The notes below the pieces were generated by a model. That model searched no databases and was not told where the DNA came from. It saw only the letters and a list, made by a program, of their open reading frames with translations. Below are positions 22,690 through 34,265 of a stretch of 64,000 nucleotides of DNA, in pieces; position 1 is the first letter of the stretch, and each line of letters starts with the position of its first letter. Both the position numbers and the translations under genes were made by a program. Source of the DNA: Cannabis sativa (Eukaryota; Streptophyta; Magnoliopsida; Rosales; Cannabaceae); assembly GCF_029168945.1 (NCBI RefSeq), contig NC_083610.1, positions 71,105,580-71,169,579 of the forward strand. Reading direction: 5' to 3'.

Positions 22690-23023
22690 CTTGGAATTTA
22701 CTTAAGAATGTAGCTCTTGAATTGCGCAAGTAGATCATGTATTTTTCTCAAATAGGCTATCATTTTCCCCACGGGTCTCGTACTCTCCAAACACATGATT
22801 TACTACCAATTGTGAGTCACTACAGATCTCAATGTGTTCAGCATGTAGCTCCCGAGCAAGTTTTAGATCGACAATGGGGGCTTCATACTCTTCTTCATTA
22901 TTGGAAGCTTTGAACCCAAATTTGATCGCCCCGTGTAGGTGTTACCCCCCAGGTGTGACAAGGGCAATCCCTGCACCAAACAGTTGATCTGTAGCCGACC
23001 CATCCACGTGTCATTTCTAGGTG
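22690..23023 (-). pseudogene. Second, archaeal-type RNase H of the Tat element
   Basis: On the minus strand HVDGSATDQLFGAG (about 23005-22965) is followed by SNNEEEYEAP and ICSDSQLVV (about 22830), then VDALARLAS near 22660. The three acidic catalytic positions (DGS, EYEA, SDS) are still present. A stop lies between LVTPGG and the next segment and more follow. A second RNase H after the RT-linked one is characteristic of the Tat lineage. The Angela solo LTR inserted just upstream of it. Confidence 0.85.
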
Positions 23024-23028
23024 GGTTT

Positions 23029-24928
23029 TGTTGGAAATTATTTTACCAGGATCTAGATTTACTAACAAGTATGTTGGATTAACAACCTAATATGAATTCT
23101 AAAACAATGAAAATAAACACATATAAAGTTAGAAAACCTTACAGTGGGTGCAGCGGAATAATATGACTCCTTCCGTTCAGATCTCTAGCCCTTGATTCCT
23201 TTCTGTAGTAGAGCATCACCAAGATCTGAACCTGGATCTTCTTTTCTCCTTATTTGATGCAGAATTTCCATAGTCTTACATACTATGATTGAGATACCAC
23301 TTGATGTGTGTGGGCACTACTCATCTCACAAGGATTTCGAAATTTTCTCTCTTAATTTCGTGGCTTATGGCTTACAAGAGAAGAGAACAAAGGTTGCTTT
23401 ATATAGGGAGAAGGGAGAGCACAACTTTCCAAATAAAACAGTTTCCTTAATTACTGTGTAATCAATTAACTGCCTTATTTAGTGTGATCAATCACTTTCC
23501 TATTTTTGCTAGGCTTTGATTAGCAATTACATGGCAATTAAAATTGAAAATAATAATTGGGAAACACACAAAGAGGTGTCGGCCATAGGGTGATATGGGC
23601 CTCACTTGGATTTTGCAGTTTCCTCAATTTTATTTCAATTTCTCCAAAAATGCCATTTTTCCAATTCTAATCATTTAAATGTCAAAACTAATTATTTAAT
23701 AACTAAAATAGATTATTAAATAATATTGTCATTTAAAATAATTATTAATTAGACATACAAAGTCTCTTAATTAATAATTAAACCTAGAAACCCTTTTCTT
23801 TACGATTTCATCCTTAAACTGTGAGAATTCATAAAGTAAACATAGTCTAACTTTTAGAATTATAATTGATTAATTAAAATCAATTAACTGAGTCTTACAA
23901 GCAGTATAGTCTCAACTAGTATGGCGACCATGGGTCTATATAACCGAGCTTCCAATAAGTCGAACCGAATTTACCAAGTAAATTCCCTAACTTATTAATT
24001 CCTCATTGAATCCACACTTAGAACTTGGAATTGCACTCTCAGTCATATAGAAACGCTCTATATGTTCCACGATATAGACACGTCATTAGTTATCCATTGT
24101 TATAACCCTAATGTGATCAATGATCCTCTATATAGATGATTTACACTATACAGGGATTAAATTACCGTAACACCCTACAATGTATTTTATCCTTAAAACA
24201 CTTAACCATGTATAAATGATATTTCACCTAAGTGAAATGAGATCTCCACCATTTATCTTCGTTTGGTTGAGCTCGAAGGAAATCATCATTTACTTCTATT
24301 TGCCAAATAGAAGCTATAGATTCCATATTTATGTTAGCGCTCCCACTCAATTGCACTACCGTGTTCCCAAAATGTAAGTATCACCCTAACCCAAAAGTAG
24401 GCTTAACTTAACAAATCAAAGAACACGAATAACACTCTTGAGATTGAGCCTAACCATATCAGGATTTCGATCATTTGATCTAGGATCAACAGGTGATATT
24501 GAATTGAATAGATATTACGGTAAGTTTTAACATATCTAATCAAAGTTCAATATCGGTCCCTTCCGATGTATACTCCATACATCCGATACTGGTAAACTTT
24601 GCCAATGTCCTGGAAAGGACATAACACTTTTCCAAGGTGTAAGAATACCTATCGCTGATTATACCATGTCAGTCTAAATCCAGTGTTCTGACAAATCAGG
24701 AAATAAACTTTTGAACATATGATTAAGATTATATTCCACTGTGCTGACAACACTATAATCTTTAACCAACTCATATGTTCTGGACTTAAAAAGAATTCAT
24801 ACATTATATACATATAATCATGAAATAAATCATGTGAACCATGCAACATAAAATGTTATTTCTGATCTTTATTAATAAGTAAATCTGATTATATGAAATG
24901 AGTTTTATTTAGGGCATAAAACCCAACA
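23029..24928 (-). mobile_element. Angela-like solo LTR (1900 bp)
   Basis: Plus-strand ends are TGTTGG and CCAACA, with a perfect duplication GGTTT at 23024-23028 and 24929-24933. Tat coding sequence abuts both sides, so this is a true solo LTR left by unequal recombination between the two LTRs of a full element. Confidence 0.93.
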
Positions 24929-24933
24929 GGTTT

Positions 24934-25962
24934 GTCTTCAATGTGGTTCGACTGAGGCTCTTGTACTGGCTTCGGGTTGCCTTTTGAAATGCTTTTTTCT
25001 TTGCCCGTGCACTCAACTACAAAGTCTAATAAAGCCTGTCCTTTGATTGTTGTTTAGGGTTGAAAGATTATTTCGTATTGACCTAATTCCACTGCCCATT
25101 TGAGTAACCGTCCAGAAGCGTTGGGTTTTTGTAATACTTGGCATAGTGGTTGGTCGGTGTATACCCGAACAGGATGAGCTTGAAAGTAAGGCCTTAACTT
25201 TCTTGTTGCTAAGATTAGGCAGTAAGTAAGCTTTTTTATTAGTAGATATCGTCTTTCAGCTTCAACGAGTCTTTTGCTGATGTAATAGACTGGATGCTGG
25301 AATTGTTTTCTTCCCTGATCAGCACGACACTCACAGCAAGTTTTGTAATAGCTAGGTATATTCCTAATTTTTCTCCGTCCAGAGGTTTTGAGAGTACATG
25401 AGGTTTTGCAAGTTGTCTTTTTAGTTCTTAAAAGGCATTCTTGCATTCCTCTGTCCATTCAAATTTCTTATTTCCTCGAAGGATGTTGAAGAAAGGAACA
25501 CGCTTGTCTGTTGATTTGGAAACAAATCTACTGGTGCGTCTATCGGACCAGTTAAGCTTTGGACCTCTTTAGTTTTTGTTGGCAATTTCCTATCTAGGAG
25601 GGCTTGAATTTTCAATAGATTGGCTTTGATACCTCGGGCATTGATAATAAAACCAAGAAACTTACCTTAGCTGACTCCAAATGAGCACTTTAAGGGATTG
25701 AGTTTCATGTTGTATTTTTTTGAAGATTTTAAAGCATTCGTCCAGGTCATCTATATGCCCCCCAGCCTTCCTGGATTTGACGAGAATGTCATCCACATAT
25801 ACTTCCATATTTCGTCCGATCTGATCTTTGAACATTTTGTTTACCAATCTTTGGTAGGTAGCTCCAGCGTTCTTTAGACTAAATGGCATGACCTTATAAC
25901 TGTACAGACCCATATCTGTTCGGAAACTTGTATGATCTCGGTCTGGTGGATGCATTTTGGTT
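24934..25962 (-). pseudogene. Tat RT C-terminal half and RNase H
   Basis: Continues the RT interrupted at 36182. Minus-strand order is HTSFRTDMGLYSYKVMPF (near 25925-25880), then the catalytic VYVDDILVKS (near 25800) in the open stretch 25662-25955, and an RT end with KFLGFIINARGIKAN. After it comes the RT-linked RNase H with VYYISKRLVEAERRY and YFQAHPVRVYTDQPL, in 25054-25458. Frameshifts occur near 25640 and 25470. A short linker (QALLDFVVECT) leads to the solo LTR. Confidence 0.9.
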
Positions 25963-25967
25963 TGATT

Positions 25968-27878
25968 TGTTGGGTTTTATGCCCTAAATAAAACTCTTTA
26001 CAATCTGATTAGTTATCAATATAAGAAATTTGAAGTGATTGATGTTTGCATGAATTTTACATGCTAATGGTTTAATATGTTTAATATGTTTATTACATTC
26101 ATACACACAAAATCAGTTAAATCCAGATCATATATTTATTCACAATTACAGTATCGTCAACACAGTGGAATGTGATTGTGATCATATGAATCAAAAGTTT
26201 TGGTCCCTGTTTCATCAGTGTTATTGGATTTACACTAATGTGATAATCAGCGATGATGTGTACTTACACTTGGAGTAAGTGTTATGTTCTTTCCAGGACA
26301 TTAGTAAAGTATACTAGTTTCGAATGTATGGAGTATACATTGGACTGGACCGATATTGCAACTAAGTTAAGATATTACAAACTTACCGTTATACATATCT
26401 TTCCAAGTCAATATCAGTAGTTGATCTTAAGATTAAAAGAATCTAAATCCTGATATGCTTGGGCTCAACTCAGGAGTGCTATTCATGTTCTTAGATTTAT
26501 TAGTTAAGCCTACTTTCGGGTCAGGGTGATACGTATATTTCGAGAACATGATAGTATGATTGAGTGGGAGTGCTGAACATAAATATGGAATCTATAGCTT
26601 CTACTGGTGTATAGAAGTTAAGTGATGATTCCCTTCGAGCTTAGCAAATAGAAGTAAATGGATGAGCTCTTGTTTAACTGACTAATTATTAGATCATTAA
26701 ACACCATTTACAGGTAGCTAAGTGTTTTAAGGGGCAAAATACATTGAGGGGTGAGAACGGTAAAGAAATCCCATCTCGATGTAAATCATCTATATAGAGG
26801 ATCTTTAAATCACAATAAGATTATAACAATGGTTAAATGAGATAGTATATTGGTATCGTGAAACATACAATATGCTCTATACAAGTCTGAGAGTGCAATT
26901 CTAAGTTCTAAGAGTGGATTCAACGAAGAATTAATAAGTAGGAATTTACTTGGTAAATTTGGTTCACTTATTGGAAGCTCAGCATATAGATCCATGGTCC
27001 CCATTCTAGTTGAGAACATTCTGCTTGTAAGACTCATTAATTGATTCGTGATTGGTCAATTATAATTCTAAAGTTAGACTATGTCAAATTTTATGAATTT
27101 TCACTAAGCAGGGGTGAAATTGTAAGGAAAAGAGTTTTCTAGGTTTATTTATTTATTAATGGACTTTATATGTCTAATTAATAATTAAATTAAATGACAA
27201 TATTATTTAATAATCTATTTTAGTTATTAAATAATTAGTTTTGGCATTTAAAAGGTTAGAATTGGAAAATTGGTATTTTTGAGAAAATAGAGATAAAATT
27301 TGATAAAAATGCAAAATTAAGTGAGGCCCAATAACACCATATGGCCGGCCACTTAAATAGCTTTTTCAAATTAATATTTTCATTATTTTAATTCCAAATA
27401 AATCCTAACCTAAACCTAGTAGTTGCCTATAAATAGAAAGTGATGGCTCAGTCACATAACATGCTTTCATTAGCTTTCTGACAGAATTTTCTCTCTTCAG
27501 AAAAACTGAGCCTTCCCTCACTTTCTACCTTGGCCGAAATACCTCTCTCTCTTTTCCCTTCATCTTTTTCGTGACCCTAGTGAAAGAGTAAGTGCCCACA
27601 CACAGCAAGCAGTAACTCAATCATAGATTGGAAGACTGTGAAGGATCAAAGCTTGAAGAAGAAGGAGATTCGGGCTCAGATCTTGATTATACTCTGCTAC
27701 ATAAAGGAATCAAGGGTTAGAGATCTGAGTGGAAGGAGACATTTATTCCGCTGCATCAATGTAAGGTTTTCTTAACTTTATATGTGTTTATTTTATCGTT
27801 TTAGAAAGTTCATATTTAGGATGTTAATAAACATACTTGTGAGTAGATCTAAGATCCTGGTAAAACTAATTCCCAACA
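25968..27878 (+). repeat. 5' LTR (1911 bp)
   Basis: TGTTGG...CCAACA ends. TATA box CTATAAATAG near 27430, followed by the transcription start region with CTTCC-rich sequence. Confidence 0.95.
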
Positions 27879-27880
27879 AC

Positions 27881-27899
27881 TGGCCTCAAAGCCATGGTA
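27881..27899 (+). other. Primer-binding site
   Basis: TGGCCTCAAAGCCATGG lies two bases after the 5' LTR and resembles the complement of the initiator Met tRNA end, with some mismatches. Confidence 0.65.
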
Positions 27900-28474
27900 A
27901 TTGATTTACTTACATGAAATTTGGACTTTAAAACGATTGTTTGTATGTTCTTTGGATGGTATCATGTTGTATTGAGTGTTATTTGATGATTGATTAATGT
28001 TTGTGAAATTTTCGTAAAAAATAATTGTGATTTCGTTTCTGGAATTATTTTTATTGGATAGTATGGAAAAAATTAAGCAAGTTAGCCTTTTACAGAACTC
28101 AATTTGGATTTTATTTGAATTAGTTATGATTTTTTGAAGATTTGACAAAATCGGGGTTGTGCTGATATTTTCCTGCGATCGCAAAACTGTCCGTACAGTT
28201 TCGAATTTTTTCTTTTTTCTTCAATTTTTCATACTTTTTCATGGAATTAACTTCCAATGTTTTGTATGGTTTTGTATATATACTATTACTATTCCTAATT
28301 CAATTCTAATTATCTTTTTGAATTAATTTAATATTTTTTTTAATTTAATTCAAGATATTAGTGTAATTTGAATTCGAATAGAATTAGTATCTATCTTCTT
28401 GCTTAAAAATCTATCTTATTTTTAAATTTGATTATATCTTATTTTTTTTTTAAGGTCAGATTTTATGAGATATT

Positions 28475-28560
28475 TTTAATATCTTTTAAGATATTTTAAA
28501 AATATCTTATCTTTTAAGATATTTTAAAAATATCTTATCTTTTAAGATTTTTTTAAATTA
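28475..28560. repeat. Palindromic tandem repeat in the leader
   Basis: A TCTTTTAAGATATTTTAAAAATA unit recurs about three times. Each unit contains the palindromes TCTTTTAAGA and TATTTTAAAATA. Confidence 0.7.
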
Positions 28561-31264
28561 AATCTTTTTAGATATTTTGACCTTATTTAAATTTAAAATA
28601 AGATATTTATAATCATGTAATTTTAAATAGATGTAAGATATTTTGCTAACTTTTAAATTTTGTTATTTTATTTATTTAAATTAAATTTAAAATCTGAAAA
28701 GATATTTCTTTTATCTTTTCTAATTTTTATTTAATTTTTATTTTTAAAATAAAATTTAATATTTAAAAGTAGTTAGCAAATTTTGAAATGATATTTAGGT
28801 TGGTTGAAACCTAATTTTTCAAAATAGTAGGTTTAATTTTAAATATTTATTTTTTAAATAATTTCGAAATTTAAATTTATTTTTTTATTTTATTTTCGAA
28901 ATTCATTAATTTTTTTTTACTTTTTATTTTTTTCGAAATTAATTAAAATATATTTTTATTTAATTATTTATTTTTCGAAATTATTTATTTAAAATTAAAT
29001 AAATCCTACTTCCAACTATCCAGCTAACCTTGTTGCAGGAGTATGTGTTTTTAGCTTGTGTGTAAGTTTTAAAAACCTATTATTACTTGATTGCAAATAG
29101 CCATGGTTACTTTTTGCCAGATCTAATGATCTGATGGCTCCCTTGGTCAAGTTAATAATTTGTAACAGGTAAATTTTACAATCTTCTTTCATCTGTGTAT
29201 GACCTAGCAACATGATAGGATCCATCCAAAGTGTGCCTGTGTGAGCCTATATGTTTATTTTGTTTTAATATAGATACATATAGGTTGTTGCTAAATAAAA
29301 TGTCACACCATGATAGATTTTATTTAGGTCCATTTAGTTTTTGGACCTATTCAATTAATAACAGTTATTTATTTTAAGGTTAAATTCCTCTCTTTTGGGC
29401 CTCGTGTGAGAGTTGGGAGCCATAGAAGTGGGTACGACATACTGAACCCAACACCCCCTCACATGAACTACCCCAATTGTGAAGGCCCATTTGCCTGATT
29501 TGAATAACTGTACTAGGTTAATTATATTAGTTTGACCTAATAAAATTGAATTAGCAACATAATTAACTTTTAAAATATATGAAAATTTAATTTTCATTTT
29601 AATATTTTAAAGTTAATTTTAAGAAAAACACTTTTAGTTTAGATATTATTTCTAGATAAACTATTTGTATTTTTCTTGTATTTAATTAAATATAGAATTT
29701 TAACTAACTAAGATTCTTTCTGGAGCTTATTTAATTAAATATTCCTATTTAAGTTATAAATTAGTTGTATCAACTGATTTTTCTTATCTAACTTAAATTT
29801 GAATATTTGATTTAAATTTTAAATCAAATTGAGGAATCTTAGGCATTAGTTATTAAAGATTCTTAAGATATTTTTTTAAGTTAATATCTTTTCAAATATT
29901 AACTTGAAATGGAATATCTTAGATATTTTTTGGTTAATATCTTTTCAAATATTAACTTTAAAAAGATATCTTCAAATTAAGTGGTTACAACTTAATAAAT
30001 TTGTGATATTTAATTAAATCTAGATTTGAAATTATTTAAGTTTAAGATTTTTTCTATATAACTTAAATTAGATATTTTTCAAATTTTTAAAAGATACTTA
30101 GTCAAATAAGATATTTTCTAGATAGTAATTTCTAGACTACTTATTATTTCTAATATTTAAATAGGAAAATATTATTCATTGTGAAATTAATTATTTAAAT
30201 AATTAATTTTGGTACAATTTTATTTAAGTATATTTTTCCTAGTATTAAACTAGAAATTAATAATTAAGCCTTCTCTACACTTAATTATTTACTTCTTGAA
30301 TTTAATACATTTAATTAACTTGAAAAATTTAAATATCTAAGTTGATTTTCATCATGATACTTAAATATTTATTTATTTTTCATGACACTTAATTAAATAG
30401 AAAATTATTTTTAGGTTGAAATTTAATTTTTTCAACTTAAATTTAAATAATTTTCAAAATATATATTTTTCTTTATTTTATTAATCAATTTCGAAATTTG
30501 CATTTTAATTATGCAATATTTTTGAATTTTTTTTTTAAAAATAGATTGAGTTGTAAATTAATTATTTATTTTAATTAATTCTTGGGCCAACTACAATCAA
30601 TGATTTTTTCATTTAATTGATTAATTTAAAATAAATGAATTTAAAATATATATATATATATTATTAGAAATTGAATTAACTAGTCAAAAGAATATCTAGA
30701 TAGGTGATATTTTTGCTTGAAGTATTTCTTTTCTATTTTTATTATTTTCGAAAATTGTATTTTTATATACTTTAAATTTTCGAACCCAATAAATATATTC
30801 TCAAAGGAAATTTTTAAGTTGCTAATTATTTATTTAATTCAACTTAAATTAATTTCGTTAATATTTATATTTAAGATTATTACTAAGATGGAAATAATTA
30901 ATTTTATTTCAATCACCATCTAAGTATAATTTTATAAATATTATATTAAATTCTTATTTTTGAATTTTAATTCTTAAATAGAATTTAATGAGATTTATTT
31001 ATTAGAATAATAAAGAAAATACATTTTAAACAATGAGCTTTATTATTATTAAGATATTCGATCTTCATTGTGGGTTTACACCGCGTTTGTTTTAGCGAGT
31101 AATCCTCCCTAATGGAGGAACGTTCATTAGCAATTTCGCACCGTTTAATCTCGCATGATAAGTGGTTTGTAAGTGTTTTATATGGTATAGATCACCCTAA
31201 TGGTGGCGACCATATTTGACTTGCAAATTGCGAAACAATGGTAGAAGCTCATAAGATAGAATAG

Positions 31265-31405
31265 CCTTGACTCTCGCCTAAACGGGACAACGCTGGATTC
31301 TGATCTTGATCGAATAAAAGGTTGCTAGAATGTTTAACATTTTAGATGAGCTGACAACTCTATTCAATGGATGGTAGCTTTGACTCTCGCCTAAACGGGA
31401 CACTG
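31265..31405 (+). repeat. Direct repeat pair upstream of gag
   Basis: TTGACTCTCGCCTAAACGGG followed by ACA occurs twice, about 113 bp apart, within 300 bp before the gag start. Possible RNA-structure or packaging signal. Confidence 0.75.
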
Positions 31406-31578
31406 ATATCAGTTTGTTGAAAACCTTGGAAATTATTTAGGATTGAATTTTTAAGTATTTTCTCATTTCATTCCTACTTGCTATGTGCTTATAATTTCTG
31501 AATAGATTTTGTGTGTTAAACCATTATTAATTTCTATTTGTTGATTTCTATTATTTTGTAGTATCCTGTATTGTCAAA

Positions 31579-32440
31579 ATGAATCCCATGTTATCACTGT
31601 TGACTGAAAACAAGCTGAATGGATCTAACTTTAATAAATGGAATGAGAACATTAATATTGCTCTCATAGGAGAAAGTGCCTTGTTTGTTTTAACTGAGCT
31701 GTCACCTGAAGTGCCTTGGGGACAATGCATCCAAAGCTGTGAAAGAAAAGTATGAGCGTTGGCAGAAAGCAAATGACAAAGCTTTATACTTTATGCTTTC
31801 TAGCATGGTTGACACCCTCAAAACTCGGTTTTCTAAAACTGAGAAGGCTGCTGAAGTTATGACGAAGTTAAATGAGCTATTCGGTAAGGCATCGCTTCAT
31901 TCACGCTTTGACGCGACTAAGAAGTACATTAACGCACGGATGGAACCTCATCAAAACGTGCGTGATCATGTTCTCCTCATGTCCAGTTATTTCCAAGAAG
32001 CCCAAGATCATGGTGCTGAAATGGACAATGCTACTCAAGTTAGTCTTATCTTGAATAGCCTGACTCCAGCATTTCTACCATACACATCAAATTATGTCAT
32101 GAATAAGAAGGAAATTGACTTTCATGAATTAGTCAATGACCTTCAAACTTATGAAAATTTGATTGGAGGACCCAAGAAGAAAGGGAGTAAACCTCACAAT
32201 CCTGGAAATGGTAATGGGACGATAAAACCTGAAGCAAATGTTGCCTCTGCTTCAAAGCCCAAATCGAAGAAGAAGTGGAAGAACACCAAGAAGCGAACAA
32301 AAGCCATGAAAAAGGCTGCTCCTTCTGGTGATGCTACACTTAAAGGAAAGTGTTTCTACTGCAATGAGAAAGGTCATTGGAAACCCCAGTGTCCTAAACT
32401 TCTTGCAAAGAAACAAGGTATTTCCATTTATAAACTTTAA
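31579..32440 (+). pseudogene. Angela-like gag (UBN2-type) with one frameshift
   Basis: Gag would build the cytoplasmic virus-like particle and bind element RNA. The ATG at 31579 opens MNPMLSLLTENKLNGSNFN, the usual start of this gag class (KLNGxNFxxW). Near 31715 the frame shifts by one base, and the rest reads openly from about 31727 to 32440. The main body (residues about 60-190) is the UBN2-type gag domain with MTKLNELFG and LILNSLTPAF. A Lys-rich stretch and one zinc knuckle CFYCNEKGHWKPQC (about 32350-32391) follow. Only the frameshift separates it from an intact protein of about 287 residues. Soon after gag, YDSGL may mark the remains of the protease site. Confidence 0.85.
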
Positions 32441-32449
32441 GAGTTTTAG

Positions 32450-34250
32450 TGAATTATTATCCAATTGGATTTATGATTCTGGACTAAACTTTGTTTATTT
32501 GTTTTCTTCTTCTTATAGGCCAAGCTACTTGAACTCAATTGAGTTGGATCAGAAAGCTGGACCAAAGGGTGAAATCGTCCAGATGAAGATGAAGCTCTTC
32601 AATTTTTTTTGAATTAATTGTTTTAGTTTAAAGACAATTTGGATTTCAAATTTTAGTTAGGGATATTTATCCCTGTTTTTCTCATATTGTTGCAATAAAT
32701 TTTTTTTATTAATAAAGTTTTATTTTCGAAATTCCCTATTGCAATTTATGAGATTGAGCTTCATTTAATTTATCTTCATCAATTATTACCACATTATATT
32801 TGTATGTTTGTATGTGTAAGTGTTTTTATTATTGATGCAAATTCTATAATATTTACAACTCTTCATAGAGTTATATTATATAAACATTAGAAATTATTTC
32901 TATGTTTATCAATAATTGTTAATTCTCATACAATTATTAAGAATTTGTTTAATAAAAGGATCTTATGATCTGATAGGGGTGGAGAAAAGTTAAGAAAACT
33001 ATGCAGTTCAACGATCTTTTATATCTAATGAACTCTGGATAGTATTCAACTCCACATAAACTCTATCACACTTAGAGAATCATGATCTTTACAAACTTTA
33101 GGGGTGGATCATAATCTCTATATACTTAGGGGTGGAGGTTATCCATAGTACCCTATATGTATATTCTTAGGGGTGGAGGAGTCCATTCCAAAATTCCCTA
33201 TGAAACACATATCTTGTTTAAATATAGAAGTAATATAATGAGTCAGCTATTGTCAATATAAATTCTTGATCTTGATTGTATGTTCCATTTCGTTTTTACT
33301 GTTGTAAGTAAAAGTTTGATACCTTTGAAAGTTCTTTGTTAAAGTTTCACACTACCTTAATTGAGTGGGAGAATTTTAAAGTTCTATACCCATCTTCATT
33401 AGGTTGATACTTGTGATAGATACTTAAGAACACTACTGAAAAGCAAATCTAACCATTCACATGGATAGGAATAGCTTATCAGAATTATGAGAATAAGATA
33501 AACAACTCTAGTTCAGTCCATTCGAATGACTTGAACCAAGAATTCTTAATCCTCATAAAATTTGATGGTATCTTAATTTCGATTACTTTATCTCTGGCAT
33601 GTATTTTTTCACTTCAAATACTAGTCTGCTATGTTGATGACTTAGTCTTAACTTAAAGTTTCAGACTAACACAAAAGTCACAACTAGGTAACTCTCTAAA
33701 CAATCAGAGGTTAAAAGTATTATTTAACCAGACATCTGCTATTGAGTGGGAGCTATCTGAGATGTAATCAAATAGGGAACATTAGAAGATATTCAAGAAA
33801 GATTTATGAAAAGTGATCTATATGTCAGAGATTAAGGAACTGTGTATCAGTTGTCTTTGTATCTCACCATCTAATTTCGATTTATATGAGATGGTGCTTA
33901 CTTTGGGGGTGGAGGAATTATTGTATAATAATTCAAGCTCTACCAGAGAAGAATTGTAACTTGGTCTATTCGAAAATACCAGAAAGTTATATCACTGAAG
34001 AAAAGTCTACACTGTATTATCTCAATTACATATTTTAAAATATGAGAGATATGTCTTCTGTTAATTCAGATGTACTTTTAAAACAGTAAAGATTTCAGTA
34101 TCCCTTGATGAGTAAAGCATATAGTAAAGGATGTTTCATAAGAGTTTTTATGAACTAGTTTCCAGAAGTTTGGGTGGATTCAAATATACTACACTTGATC
34201 TGAAGATCAAGATATCAGATTGACCTATTTGCACAGTTTGTTTTATATTA
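32450..34250 (+). other. Pol-less body of the non-autonomous element
   Basis: Where a 3.5-4 kb pol should be, there are 1.8 kb without an open frame. Faint traces remain: WIYDSG at about 32467 (protease-like) and CYVDDLVLT near 33630 (RT-like). Five GGGGTGGA motifs occur at about 32979, 33102, 33130, 33170 and 33905, and AGTGGGAG motifs recur near 33365 and 33745, resembling the polypurine tract. Confidence 0.7.
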
Positions 34251-34252
34251 GT

Positions 34253-34265
34253 GCAAGTGGGAGTT
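34253..34265 (+). other. Polypurine tract
   Basis: GCAAGTGGGAGTT directly before the 3' LTR. Confidence 0.9.

Larger units (their letters stand above)
27900..31578 (+). other. Long AT-rich untranslated leader
   Basis: About 3.7 kb without a supported frame. It holds a palindromic tandem block at 28475-28560 (TCTTTTAAGATATTTTAAAA repeated), many TTCGAAAT motifs, a moderately GC-richer zone at 31070-31400, and two copies of TTGACTCTCGCCTAAACGGG (about 31266 and 31380). Such long leaders are known in Angela/BARE-type elements, where they carry packaging signals; that role here is inference. Confidence 0.7.

Noticed and set aside
28475..28560. CRISPR-like repeat array
   Set aside because: The units are contiguous AT palindromes with no spacers, in a plant retrotransposon leader.
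31700..31730. Programmed ribosomal frameshift in gag
   Set aside because: The shift lies inside the gag domain, not at a gag-pol border, and no slippery site with a downstream structure is evident.
31739..32440. ATG at 31739 as the true start of a gag protein
   Set aside because: Gag similarity continues upstream in another frame from the ATG at 31579; the internal ATG is not at the family start.
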